Below are positions 1 to 4,265 of a DNA stretch of 8,079 nucleotides, in pieces. The translations under genes and the position numbers were made by a program. Within the stretch, counting starts at the first letter, position 1; the number at the start of each line of letters is the position of its first letter. The DNA is from Candidatus Woesearchaeota archaeon (lineage in GTDB: Archaea; Nanobdellota; Nanobdellia; Woesearchaeales; GW2011-AR9), in NCBI GenBank assembly GCA_016213985.1, contig JACRPJ010000020.1, positions 1-8,079 of the forward strand. Direction: 5' to 3'. The notes beneath the pieces were generated by a model. The model was not told where the DNA came from. It saw only the letters and a program-made list of their open reading frames with translations, and did not search any database.

Positions 1-170
1 GTGATTGCACTCCCTAATATAACCAATCCAATAGATGTTCCCGTGTAATTACCCAAAAAAAATGATGCTAAGAAAGGAAGAGAAATTAATCCAACACCAA
101 GTGTTATTTTATCCGCATTATTCATTATTGTTCTTATAAATCCATCAACACTATTTAAATCTTCATTCAT
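1..170 (-). CDS. Partial membrane protein, function unknown (N-terminal 56 residues)
   Basis: This minus-strand reading frame starts with ATG at 170 and is open to the left edge, so its C-terminus is outside the window. The visible protein begins MNEDLNSVDGFIRTIMNN, a charged soluble stretch of about 20 residues. A hydrophobic segment follows (ITLGVGLISLPFLASFFLG), then a short polar loop (NYTGT), then the start of a second hydrophobic segment (SIGLVILGSAI). It is therefore probably an integral membrane protein with at least two helices. The start is supported by a ribosome binding site, GAGGT at 178-182 on the minus strand, eight nucleotides before the ATG; the NAC gene has a similar AGGTTTAAAAA leader. 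Its 5' leader would contain the long hairpin at 186-239. I do not recognise the family. Confidence 0.6.
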   Translation of the reverse strand, partial: MNEDLNSVDGFIRTIMNNADKITLGVGLISLPFLASFFLGNYTGTSIGLVILGSAI

Positions 171-185
171 TTTTTAAACCTCAAA

Positions 186-239
186 AGCTGAAGAAAGCGT
201 ATTACCACCTAAGTATTAGGTGACGCTTACTTTACAGCT
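186..239. promoter_or_regulatory. Long imperfect hairpin in the 5' leader of the leftward gene
   Basis: Nested inverted repeats form one stem. AGCTG (186-190) can pair with CAGCT (235-239). AAGCGT (195-200) pairs with ACGCTT (223-228). CACCTAA (206-212) pairs perfectly with TTAGGTG (216-222) around a three-base loop, GTA, and five bases (201-205) are bulged. It lies only a few bases upstream of the GAGGT ribosome binding site of the gene starting at 170, and just downstream of a minus-strand TATA-like box (254-263). The leftward transcript would thus begin at or inside the hairpin. It could be a leader regulatory structure, an operator, or a mobile-element remnant; the sequence does not decide. 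Confidence 0.5.
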
Positions 240-250
240 CACAAAAAGGT

Positions 251-266
251 AAGTTTTTTATAGTCC
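251..266. promoter_or_regulatory. TATA-like region between divergent genes
   Basis: The sequence AAGTTTTTTATAGTCC resembles the AAAGTTTTTATAG element before the gene at 3126. On the plus strand its TATA core lies about 24 nt before the ATG at 282, the spacing expected for a leaderless archaeal transcript. On the minus strand it reads as TATAAAAAA and would start the leftward transcript near 230-238. A role in both directions is an inference. Confidence 0.5.
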
Positions 267-281
267 AAAATTTCTTGCTCA

Positions 282-500
282 ATGGTGAGTTTTTATATGG
301 AAGGGGTATTCTGGTATCTATTATTGTTAGATTGTATATTCTATAATATTATGGCTTGGAGCAGAGGAAAATGGCACCATAAGGAAACGCACTGGCTCAG
401 TGACTACTTGCCTCTTCAGAAGGGATTTGGGGTGTTCTACTTAATTTTTATGTTGTGGTTAGGGTTCGCTTTGTATCGAATGCAGTTGCTTCTCTTTTGA
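282..500 (+). CDS. Small two-helix membrane protein, function unknown
   Basis: A 72-aa protein starts at ATG 282, about 24 nt after a TATA box, so it is probably leaderless. It has an N-terminal hydrophobic segment (about residues 8-25, GVFWYLLLLDCIFYNIMAW), a polar middle rich in basic and aromatic residues (SRGKWHHKETHWLSDYLPLQK), and a second hydrophobic segment (about 48-71, GVFYLIFMLWLGFALYRMQ). Both termini should lie on the same side of the membrane. The compact two-helix layout with Trp/Tyr at the interfaces looks like a genuine small membrane protein and not a chance ORF. I recall similar short proteins in DPANN archaea but cannot name a family. It is convergent with the minus-strand ORF ending at 513, with only 12 nt between the stop codons. 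The plus-strand frame at 455-730 overlaps the minus-strand genes and is taken as a shadow. Confidence 0.55.
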   Translation: MVSFYMEGVFWYLLLLDCIFYNIMAWSRGKWHHKETHWLSDYLPLQKGFGVFYLIFMLWLGFALYRMQLLLF

Positions 501-512
501 TAAGCAGAGGGC

Positions 513-611
513 TTAACCTGCGATTAATAACCAGAAATCTTCCAGCTCTTCAATATTACCTTGAACGAACTGATAATTCAGCAGATCGTTATAACACTTT
601 TCGAAGTTCAT
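513..611 (-). CDS. Possible 32-aa coupled small protein behind the PRC-barrel gene
   Basis: The ATG at 611-609 overlaps the TGA stop of the PRC-barrel frame (ATGA), and a GGAG motif sits five nucleotides before it inside the upstream gene. The encoded peptide starts MNFEKCYNDLLNYQFVQGN and ends in an acidic, aromatic tail (IEELEDFWLLIAG); it would be one or two amphipathic helices. The overlap and Shine-Dalgarno spacing are what translational coupling looks like, which is the main reason for listing it. At 32 codons it could also be chance, or the leftover start of a longer gene. No function can be assigned. Confidence 0.35.
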   Translation of the reverse strand: MNFEKCYNDLLNYQFVQGNIEELEDFWLLIAG

Positions 612-855
612 TCCTTCTCCTCGCTTTCTTCTGCGCTTCCACTAGGTACCGCACTCTTGGATATTACCAATACATCTCCGATGGCTTTGACCAACTGGTG
701 AGGGACAATAACTCCTTTAGCGCTTCCTAAAACCTTGCTTAAGAATGAGTTCGGTTCCCCTGAATTATACATTCTTCCACATCACCAAAGTAATCGCCAC
801 CATCGGTGAATACTCTTAAATCATAAACCTCTGATACTCGCTTCATTTTTAGCAT
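608..855 (-). pseudogene. PRC-barrel domain protein, frameshifted by an internal deletion
   Basis: The start is ATG 855, preceded at 862-868 by GAGGTGA, a very good match to the 16S rRNA tail, six nucleotides upstream. The first frame encodes MLKMKRVSEVYDLRVFTDGG, then DYFGDVEECIIQGNR, typical of the N-terminal strands of archaeal PRC-barrel proteins of about 80-90 aa. That frame then stops at TAA 741-739. The rest of the domain continues in another frame as NSFLSKVLGSAKGVIVPHQL, then VKAIGDVLVISKSAVPSG and an acidic tail, ending at TGA 610-608. About ten residues expected between QGNR and NSFLSK are missing, so a small out-of-frame deletion near 745-760 explains the break. PRC-barrel proteins are thought to bind RNA or protein partners and some act in archaeal cell division. 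The first 38 residues alone are unlikely to fold. A sequencing or assembly error is the alternative. Confidence 0.75.
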
Positions 856-898
856 GATGAATCACCTCTTAAATGATATGCTCTAAAATTTCACTTAG

Positions 899-908
899 CT
901 TTAAATAC
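899..908. promoter_or_regulatory. TATA box of the TraB-family gene, possibly bidirectional
   Basis: CTTTAAATAC lies about 27 nt before the ATG at 931, the spacing of a leaderless archaeal promoter. The core TTTAAA is palindromic, and on the minus strand GTATTTAAAG would place a start near 880, giving the PRC-barrel gene a leader of about 25 nt that contains its GAGGTGA ribosome binding site. The use in both directions is inferred. Confidence 0.6.
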
Positions 909-930
909 TTTTCTGTTATATAGAATTGAT

Positions 931-1614
931 ATGAGCGTACATATTATCGGGACTTCACACATTGCTCTGCAGAGCATTAACGAAATAAAAAAAGCAATTA
1001 GTGAACAAAAGCCTGACTTAATTGCCCTAGAACTTGATCCGGAGAGAGTCTATGTTCTGCTTCATGGAGAGAAAACCAGGCTCTCCTGGAGAGAGATATT
1101 ACGCATCGGAGTGAAAGGGTTCGTTTTTGCCAAGCTAGGGCAGTGTTTGCAGCAGAGGTTGGGGAAAATGCTGGGGGTATCTCCTGGTTCGGAGATGAAA
1201 GTTGCTCTGGAGCTGGCTAGAAAGGGGGGTATCAAAATAGCTCTAATTGATCAGCCAGTAAGGATAACTCTAAAAAATTTTTCTCAGGAATTAACTTGGA
1301 AAGATAAATTCCGTTTCTTGGAAGATGTATTGACGGGAATTTTCTTACCTCGATGGCAGCTTAGACGAATAGGCTTAACTAGCTTTGATTTGAGTAAGGT
1401 TCCCGGCAAGAGGATCGTCTCAGTGATGATAAAACAATTGCAGCAGAGATATCCTTCTGTTTACAAGGTTTTAGTAGAAGATCGTAACAAGTTTATGGTT
1501 AAGAAGATAGTGCATTTATTACGGGAAAACCCGGGAAAAAAGATTCTGGTGATAGTTGGAGCCGGGCATAAGGAAGGGATGGAAGAATTGCTGTTAAAAG
1601 TAGATGTAATTTAA
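931..1614 (+). CDS. TraB/PrgY-family protein (TraB domain)
   Basis: A 227-aa soluble protein of the TraB/PrgY family, related to the TIKI and GumN/erythromycin-esterase-like folds, some members of which are metal-dependent proteases; the archaeal members have no proven substrate. The family motifs appear in order: HIIGTSHIA near the N-terminus (residues 4-12), LIALELDPERVYVLL (about 31-45) with the ELDPER signature, ALIDQPVRITL (about 104-114) with the D-x-P motif, LVEDRNKFMVKKI (about 181-193) with the DRN motif, and ILVIVGAGHKEGM (about 207-219) with the VGAGH signature. The conserved His of GTSH, the acidic residues and the His of GAGH are all present, so the active site looks intact. There is no C-terminal membrane domain, unlike the longer archaeal forms of about 390 aa. 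Transcription is probably leaderless from the box at 899-908. The next element downstream is the RNase P RNA with its own promoter. Confidence 0.9.
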   Translation: MSVHIIGTSHIALQSINEIKKAISEQKPDLIALELDPERVYVLLHGEKTRLSWREILRIGVKGFVFAKLGQCLQQRLGKMLGVSPGSEMKVALELARKGGIKIALIDQPVRITLKNFSQELTWKDKFRFLEDVLTGIFLPRWQLRRIGLTSFDLSKVPGKRIVSVMIKQLQQRYPSVYKVLVEDRNKFMVKKIVHLLRENPGKKILVIVGAGHKEGMEELLLKVDVI

Positions 1615-1650
1615 GTAACAAGGTTATAAAAATACACCCAATTCTCCCAA

Positions 1651-1676
1651 AAAGTTTATATATAATTACTATTTAG
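1651..1676 (+). promoter_or_regulatory. Promoter of the RNase P RNA
   Basis: AAAGTTTATATATA is a strong archaeal TATA element and is followed by ATTACTATTTAG. The same 12 bases occur after the TATA box of the gene at 3126 (3108-3119), where the ATG comes seven bases after the shared block. The same offset here gives a transcript start at about 1683, exactly the 5' end required by the P1 helix. Confidence 0.75.
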
Positions 1677-1682
1677 TAACTA

Positions 1683-2205
1683 GTGGTAGTGGTGGTAGAT
1701 AGCGGAGGGTAAACCTTGTGCAAATTCGTCGTGAGGCTGAGCAAAGCGAATGCCTCACTTGAGAGGATTTGGCTCCAAAGCGCAAAACGAAGCAACGACT
1801 TCGTTTGCGCACCAAAGGATTCGTCCTTTGTGTGCTTCGACGAGCGAAGCGAGCTCAAAGGTTTGCTCAGGAAAGTCCGTCCACCTCTAACCGGCCACTC
1901 TTGAAGAAGGAGAAATCCTTGGCTCTGGCTCCAGAAACGACACGTCCATTGAGATTGGGATGAAGATGGCGAATCTGTTTGCGAGAACAGAGAGTTAACC
2001 CACGGACGTCCTCAGTGGGAACGATGAAACGGCGAATCCTTGCCAAAGTTTAAACTTTGGAAGGTCCAAAAACGAATGTTTTTAGGACCTGGCCGGTGCA
2101 AGTTCCGTTTGGAACGCTTAGTAGAATGCTATCACAGACCATCGGTGTTACATTAGTAGCACTTCGGGTCTGACCAAAGACGGCTTATGCCACCCTACCA
2201 CACTT
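1683..2205 (+). ncRNA. rnpB: RNase P RNA (archaeal type A-like, enlarged)
   Basis: This is the catalytic RNA that trims tRNA 5' leaders. The helices can be drawn directly. P1 is GTGGTAG (1683-1689) with CTACCAC (2195-2201). P2 is GGTGGTA (1691-1697) with TGCCACC (2188-2194), contiguous with P1 on the 3' side. P3 is an 11-bp helix of 1707-1717 with 1858-1868. P4 is AAG-U-CCGUC (1873-1881, one bulged U) with GACGGCTT (2179-2186). Conserved blocks are visible: CR-I GGAAAGTCC (1870-1878), AGAAACGACACGTCC (about 1932-1946), GATGAAACGGCG (about 2023-2034), AGTAGAATGCTATC (about 2120-2133) and ACGGCTTA (2180-2187). Other hairpins are the palindrome CCAAAGTTTAAACTTTGG (2043-2060), a stem at 2062-2090, GTTCC-GTTT-GGAAC (2102-2115) and CAGACC/GGTCTG (2135-2140/2167-2172). 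At about 520 nt it is much longer than the usual 300-350 nt, chiefly because of P3. Reading frames inside it are shadows. Confidence 0.93.
1718..1857 (+). other. Branched insertion at the tip of RNase P RNA helix P3
   Basis: The loop closed by P3 holds about 140 nt where a short loop is usual. It folds into local hairpins: GTGAGGC/GCCTCAC (1731-1737/1752-1758), a 12-bp stem with one bulge at 1780-1792/1799-1810, CAAAGGA-TTCG-TCCTTTG (1813-1830) with a UUCG tetraloop, and GCTTCG/CGAAGC (1834-1839/1845-1850). Near its base, GCTC (1772-1775) can pair with GAGC (1851-1854). The stems are perfect or nearly so, which argues that the insertion is part of a folded RNA. Confidence 0.75.
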
Positions 2206-2208
2206 TTT
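2204..2208 (+). terminator. U-tract terminator of RNase P RNA
   Basis: Five T residues follow directly after the 3' strand of P1. Archaeal RNA polymerase stops at short U-tracts, so this is the likely primary 3' end. CTTTTT-AAG-AAAAAG (2203-2217) can also form a weak hairpin. Confidence 0.5.
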
Positions 2209-2229
2209 AAGAAAAAGTTTGATCAAAGT

Positions 2230-2507
2230 CTAAATTTTCCACCAGTGTCCACAGTGAAAAGAATATTTCACTGGGACACAAGCAAAGTAGTTTCTTTGCT
2301 TTGTGTTTCACTGGTGGCTGAAGCTTTGGCGAAGCATCATCGAGTGGAAAATTCAGGGTCTGAGGATACCAAAAACCAGTTTTTGTATCTTGCTAACGCA
2401 AGAAACAGCCCCGAGCGAACGAAGCTTGCCGAAAGGCAAGTCACGAACGCTAGTGACTCGATGAGCGAGCATGCCACCCGTCTGTGATGGGTGGTTGTTT
2501 ACTTTTT
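2230..2507 (+). ncRNA. Unidentified, highly structured RNA candidate
   Basis: The stretch between RNase P RNA and the Sec61-beta promoter is full of complementary segments. CCACCAGTG (2239-2247) pairs with CACTGGTGG (2309-2317), enclosing the stems CAGTGAAA/TTTCACTG (2252-2259/2266-2273) and CACAAGCAAAG/CTTTGCTTTGTG (2277-2287/2294-2305, one bulge). An outer option is AATTTTCCAC (2233-2242) with GTGGAAAATT (2344-2353). GGG-CTG (2356-2362) pairs with CAGCCC (2406-2411) around GATAC...GTATC (2365-2389) and TTGC-TAAC-GCAA. CTTGCC-GAAA-GGCAAG (2425-2440) has a GNRA loop. TCATCGAGT (2337-2345) is complementary to ACTCGATGA (2456-2464). It ends in a hairpin and a U-rich tract. I find no SRP helix 8, no tRNA T-loop and no clear C/D boxes. 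The frame inside it (2245-2487) is not protein-like. No clear separate promoter is seen, so it may be read through from RNase P RNA. Confidence 0.6.
2474..2507 (+). terminator. Hairpin plus U-rich tract ending the unidentified RNA
   Basis: CCACCC (2474-2479) pairs with GGGTGG (2489-2494); G-U, U-A and C-G pairs extend the stem to a three-base loop. TTGTTTACTTTTT follows at 2495-2507. This gives a well-defined 3' end before the Sec61-beta promoter. Confidence 0.6.
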
Positions 2508-2521
2508 CGATTTTCCTCAAT

Positions 2522-2535
2522 AAACTTTATAAAAA
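2522..2535 (+). promoter_or_regulatory. TATA box of the Sec61-beta/NAC operon
   Basis: AAACTTTATAAAAA is centred about 27 nt before the ATG at 2556. This supports a leaderless transcript and decides the start codon against the in-frame ATG at 2484. Confidence 0.7.
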
Positions 2536-2555
2536 ATATCACTTTTAATGCAAAT

Positions 2556-2726
2556 ATGGCCGATGATCGAATCAGGATGCCCATGGGGCAAGGCGGATTA
2601 GTCCGTTACTTCGACGAATATAAATCCAAAATAGAATTTTCTCCAGGGGTAGTTATTATCATGTGCTTAGTGGTTATGGCGGTGATAATCTTACTGCATT
2701 ATTTCGGCAAATCATTCTTAGGATAG
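2556..2726 (+). CDS. secG: Sec61-beta / SecG-type subunit of the archaeal protein translocase
   Basis: A 56-aa tail-anchored subunit of the SecYE-beta channel, which moves proteins across or into the membrane. The N-terminal cytosolic part, MADDRIRMPMGQGGLVRYFD, contains the archaeal Sec61-beta pattern of a Pro/Gly-rich stretch, a G-L/I-x-R/K-Y-F-D/E block, and then the conserved short link before the helix (KIEFSPGVVI). One transmembrane helix follows (about residues 33-50, VVIIMCLVVMAVIILLHY), ending in FGKSFLG, so the C-terminus is outside. The frame is open upstream to 2484, but that extension lies in the hairpin terminator of the preceding RNA and in the TATA box; the promoter spacing points to 2556. 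The NAC gene begins 13 nt after the stop. This pairing joins channel and ribosome-exit factors in one transcript. Confidence 0.9.
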   Translation: MADDRIRMPMGQGGLVRYFDEYKSKIEFSPGVVIIMCLVVMAVIILLHYFGKSFLG

Positions 2727-2739
2727 TCAGGTTTAAAAA

Positions 2740-3078
2740 ATGTTTCCCGGCGTTAATCCTCGGCAGATGCAACAGATGATGCGGAAGATGGGTATTCAAC
2801 AGGTAGAGATTCCCGCTACTAAAGTAAGTATCCAATGTGCAGATAGAGAGATAATCATTAATAATCCTCAGGTCACTAAAGTTAACCTGATGGGGCAGGA
2901 GACGTTTCAGATAGTCGGTGAAGTTGAAGAGAAAAAGTTATCTGCTACACCTGAAATTTTTGAAGAGGATATCAAAATGGTAATGGAGCAAGCCCAGGTG
3001 GGCAGAACTGAAGCAGAAAGAGCCATAAAAGAGGCTAATGGTGATTTGGCCGAAGCAATCTTAAAGTTGAATTCTTAG
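2740..3078 (+). CDS. nac: Nascent polypeptide-associated complex protein (archaeal NAC)
   Basis: A 112-aa homologue of alpha-NAC, a ribosome-bound factor that shields nascent chains and acts in archaea as a homodimer. The N-terminal MFPGVNPRQMQQMMRKMGI is the typical Met-rich ribosome-contacting segment. The NAC barrel follows (about residues 20-65: VEIPATKVSIQCADREIIIN, then QVTKVNLMGQETFQIVGE). The C-terminus is a UBA domain (about 74-112: FEEDIKMVMEQAQVGRTEAE and then ANGDLAEAILKLNS). The length is normal for the family. It is in an operon with Sec61-beta, 13 nt downstream. AGGT lies eight bases before the ATG, a partial ribosome binding site with the same spacing as the gene at 170. No oddities are seen. 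Confidence 0.96.
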   Translation: MFPGVNPRQMQQMMRKMGIQQVEIPATKVSIQCADREIIINNPQVTKVNLMGQETFQIVGEVEEKKLSATPEIFEEDIKMVMEQAQVGRTEAERAIKEANGDLAEAILKLNS

Positions 3079-3091
3079 AGATTACTTAAAC

Positions 3092-3119
3092 AAAGTTTTT
3101 ATAGTTCATTACTATTTAG
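3092..3119 (+). promoter_or_regulatory. Promoter of the first helical paralogue
   Basis: AAAGTTTTTATAG is a TATA element about 26 nt before the ATG at 3126, so the transcript is likely leaderless. The following ATTACTATTTAG (3108-3119) is identical to bases 1665-1676 in the RNase P RNA promoter, which marks it as a possible initiator-region motif. Confidence 0.65.
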
Positions 3120-3125
3120 GCATAA

Positions 3126-3602
3126 ATGGACCATGAATACCATCTTCTTTTAGGTAAAGCTATTCAGCAGTATGAAGTTGCTTTTCATCTTTTAACCGTC
3201 ACTTTTCCTTTGGCCAAAGACCCCAAGCTGTTGTTAGGAATCACTTACAATCTTACTTCCGCATTGGAATATTCCATTGAAGCAATCCTAGCCTATGAAC
3301 GGAAATTGAAGCTTGTTCCGGAGTATAAGGACGACTATGCTAGTAAGCTGGAGACGTTTAGGTTCAAATCTGCTCCACGTAATAAAATACCGTTTTCTTA
3401 CCTGAGCATGCTTACCACTTTAAAGCACCTGCAACGGGTGCATAAACTAAGCCCGCTAGAATTTCAGCGTGGAAATAGATTAGTGCTATGCACTAAAAAC
3501 TATGAGATGTATACCCTTTCCATCAATCAGATAAAAGAGTATTTGCGGCAAACCAAAAGTTTTGTGGAGATTGCCGAGCGTATAATTAATAGAGGGTTTT
3601 GA
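3126..3602 (+). CDS. All-helical protein of unknown function (paralogue 1)
   Basis: A 158-aa soluble protein predicted to be almost entirely alpha-helical. The first helix pair (about residues 6-60) reads EYHLLLGKAIQQYEVAFHLL, then DPKLLLGITYNLTSALEYSI and EAILAYERK. After a basic, extended middle (about 60-95: LVPEYKDDYASKLETFRFKS, then APRNKIPFSYLSM) come further helices with MLTTLKHLQRVHKLSPLEFQ, and a C-terminal helix IKEYLRQTKSFVEIAERI. The gene at 3798 has a similar length and plan: two N-terminal helices with the pattern hydrophobic-N-A/S-L-hydrophobic-hydrophobic followed by E-A-hydrophobic-L-A/E, then a basic loop. I therefore regard them as distant paralogues. The helical-bundle plan recalls HEPN-like domains, but I see no convincing RNase motif. 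The promoter at 3092-3119 suggests leaderless expression. The stop codon lies inside an inverted repeat. Confidence 0.75.
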   Translation: MDHEYHLLLGKAIQQYEVAFHLLTVTFPLAKDPKLLLGITYNLTSALEYSIEAILAYERKLKLVPEYKDDYASKLETFRFKSAPRNKIPFSYLSMLTTLKHLQRVHKLSPLEFQRGNRLVLCTKNYEMYTLSINQIKEYLRQTKSFVEIAERIINRGF

Positions 3603-3742
3603 ATACAAGAAATGAAAAAATTATTTCATTTCTGTACAAGAATATGATATTCTTCATATTCTTTGTAACCTATCTTTAATAGTTCAAAACCCTCTAAGAG
3701 GACTTTGAATTCTTATCAAAACAGGGGTTATTCAAAGTCCTC
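3590..3742. repeat. Cluster of four inverted repeats between the helical paralogues
   Basis: This 153-bp stretch has almost no unpaired space. A 14-bp perfect repeat (3590-3603 with 3683-3696) starts within the last codons of the upstream gene. It encloses two hairpins: AGAAATGAAA/TTTCATTTCT (3608-3617/3624-3633, extended by TAC/GTA) and AAGAATATGA/TCATATTCTT (3638-3647/3654-3663). Directly behind it is a third hairpin with a perfect 13-bp stem, GAGGACTTTGAAT/ATTCAAAGTCCTC (3698-3710/3730-3742), with a 19-nt loop. A 3'-UTR structure, a separate small RNA, or a degenerate mobile element would all fit. Confidence 0.7.
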
Positions 3743-3747
3743 AATAG

Positions 3748-3761
3748 AAAATAATAAAAAG
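3748..3761 (+). promoter_or_regulatory. Possible promoter of the second helical paralogue
   Basis: AAAATAATAAAAAG is an A/T-rich TATA-like stretch about 40 nt before the ATG at 3798. If used, it would give a leader of about 15 nt. No ribosome binding site precedes the ATG. The assignment is weak. Confidence 0.35.
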
Positions 3762-3797
3762 GAATCGTCTTTTACTTAACAGCCGCTCCATTGTCCT

Positions 3798-4265
3798 ATG
3801 AATGACTACCTGTTAGAAGCAAGAGAAGAACTTAAGCGCTTAGAGCACATAATCTATGTTAGTTTAAAGTACACTCGCACCACTGATGTTATTATCAATG
3901 CTCTTACTCGTCTATTAAGTGTATTTGATTTAATTATTGAAGCATATCTAGAGGATGCTAAAGGAAAAGGTCTGATCTCTGCGCTTCCCAAGAGTCCGGC
4001 GTTTAGGGGCACAAAGTTATCCGGGTTGTACTCTGAAGATAAGGAGTTGCAGCATTATTTGTATTTCTATTCCTTTCTGAGAACCCTACTTAAGTTGCCA
4101 CATCAAAAGAGAGAGGAATATCGAAGGCATGTTACGGTTATCGTGGATTTGGATAAATGCACGGCAGGAGTGGATATAGATTGTTTAACCAATTACGAAA
4201 AAGTAGTGCACGATTTCCTGCTGTATGCTTATTGGCAAATTGAAGGGAAGAAAGAAGAGGATTAA
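3798..4265 (+). CDS. All-helical protein of unknown function (paralogue 2)
   Basis: A 155-aa soluble protein, predicted mostly alpha-helical. Helix 1 starts MNDYLLEAREELKRLEHIIY; helix 2 is TTDVIINALTRLLSVFDLII followed by EAYLEDAKGKG. A basic loop (SALPKSPAFRGTKLSGLYSE) precedes two further helices, DKELQHYLYFYSFLRTLLKL and KREEYRRHVTVIVDLDK, and a C-terminal helix (YEKVVHDFLLYAYWQIEGKK). Size, order of helices and the conserved core (N-A-L-x-R-L-L-x-x-F-D-L-I-I-E-A-Y-L) resemble the 3126-3602 protein, so the two probably arose by duplication and may form a heteromer. Two Cys (in DLDKCTAGVDIDCLTN) are present. The stop TAA ends at 4265 and the convergent ORF ends at 4266, with no spacer. I do not recognise a named family. 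Confidence 0.75.
   Translation: MNDYLLEAREELKRLEHIIYVSLKYTRTTDVIINALTRLLSVFDLIIEAYLEDAKGKGLISALPKSPAFRGTKLSGLYSEDKELQHYLYFYSFLRTLLKLPHQKREEYRRHVTVIVDLDKCTAGVDIDCLTNYEKVVHDFLLYAYWQIEGKKEED

Noticed and set aside
455..730. A 91-codon plus-strand ORF
   Set aside because: It is antisense to the PRC-barrel remnant and the coupled ORF, which have recognisable protein sequence and ribosome binding sites.
1673..1963. Several ORFs on both strands over 1673-1963
   Set aside because: They lie inside the RNase P RNA; the clear P1-P4 pairing and conserved blocks explain the sequence, and the peptides have no protein-like pattern.
2245..2487. An 80-codon plus-strand ORF
   Set aside because: It follows the paired segments of the unidentified RNA, and its translation shows no hydrophobic core or motif.
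2230..2507. SRP (7S) RNA as identity of the structured RNA
   Set aside because: The conserved helix 8 loops (GGAAGGGAGCAG-like) and Alu-domain motifs are not present.
2484..2555. Longer N-terminus for Sec61-beta
   Set aside because: The extension would be encoded by the terminator hairpin and TATA box; the start at 2556 fits promoter spacing and the usual length.
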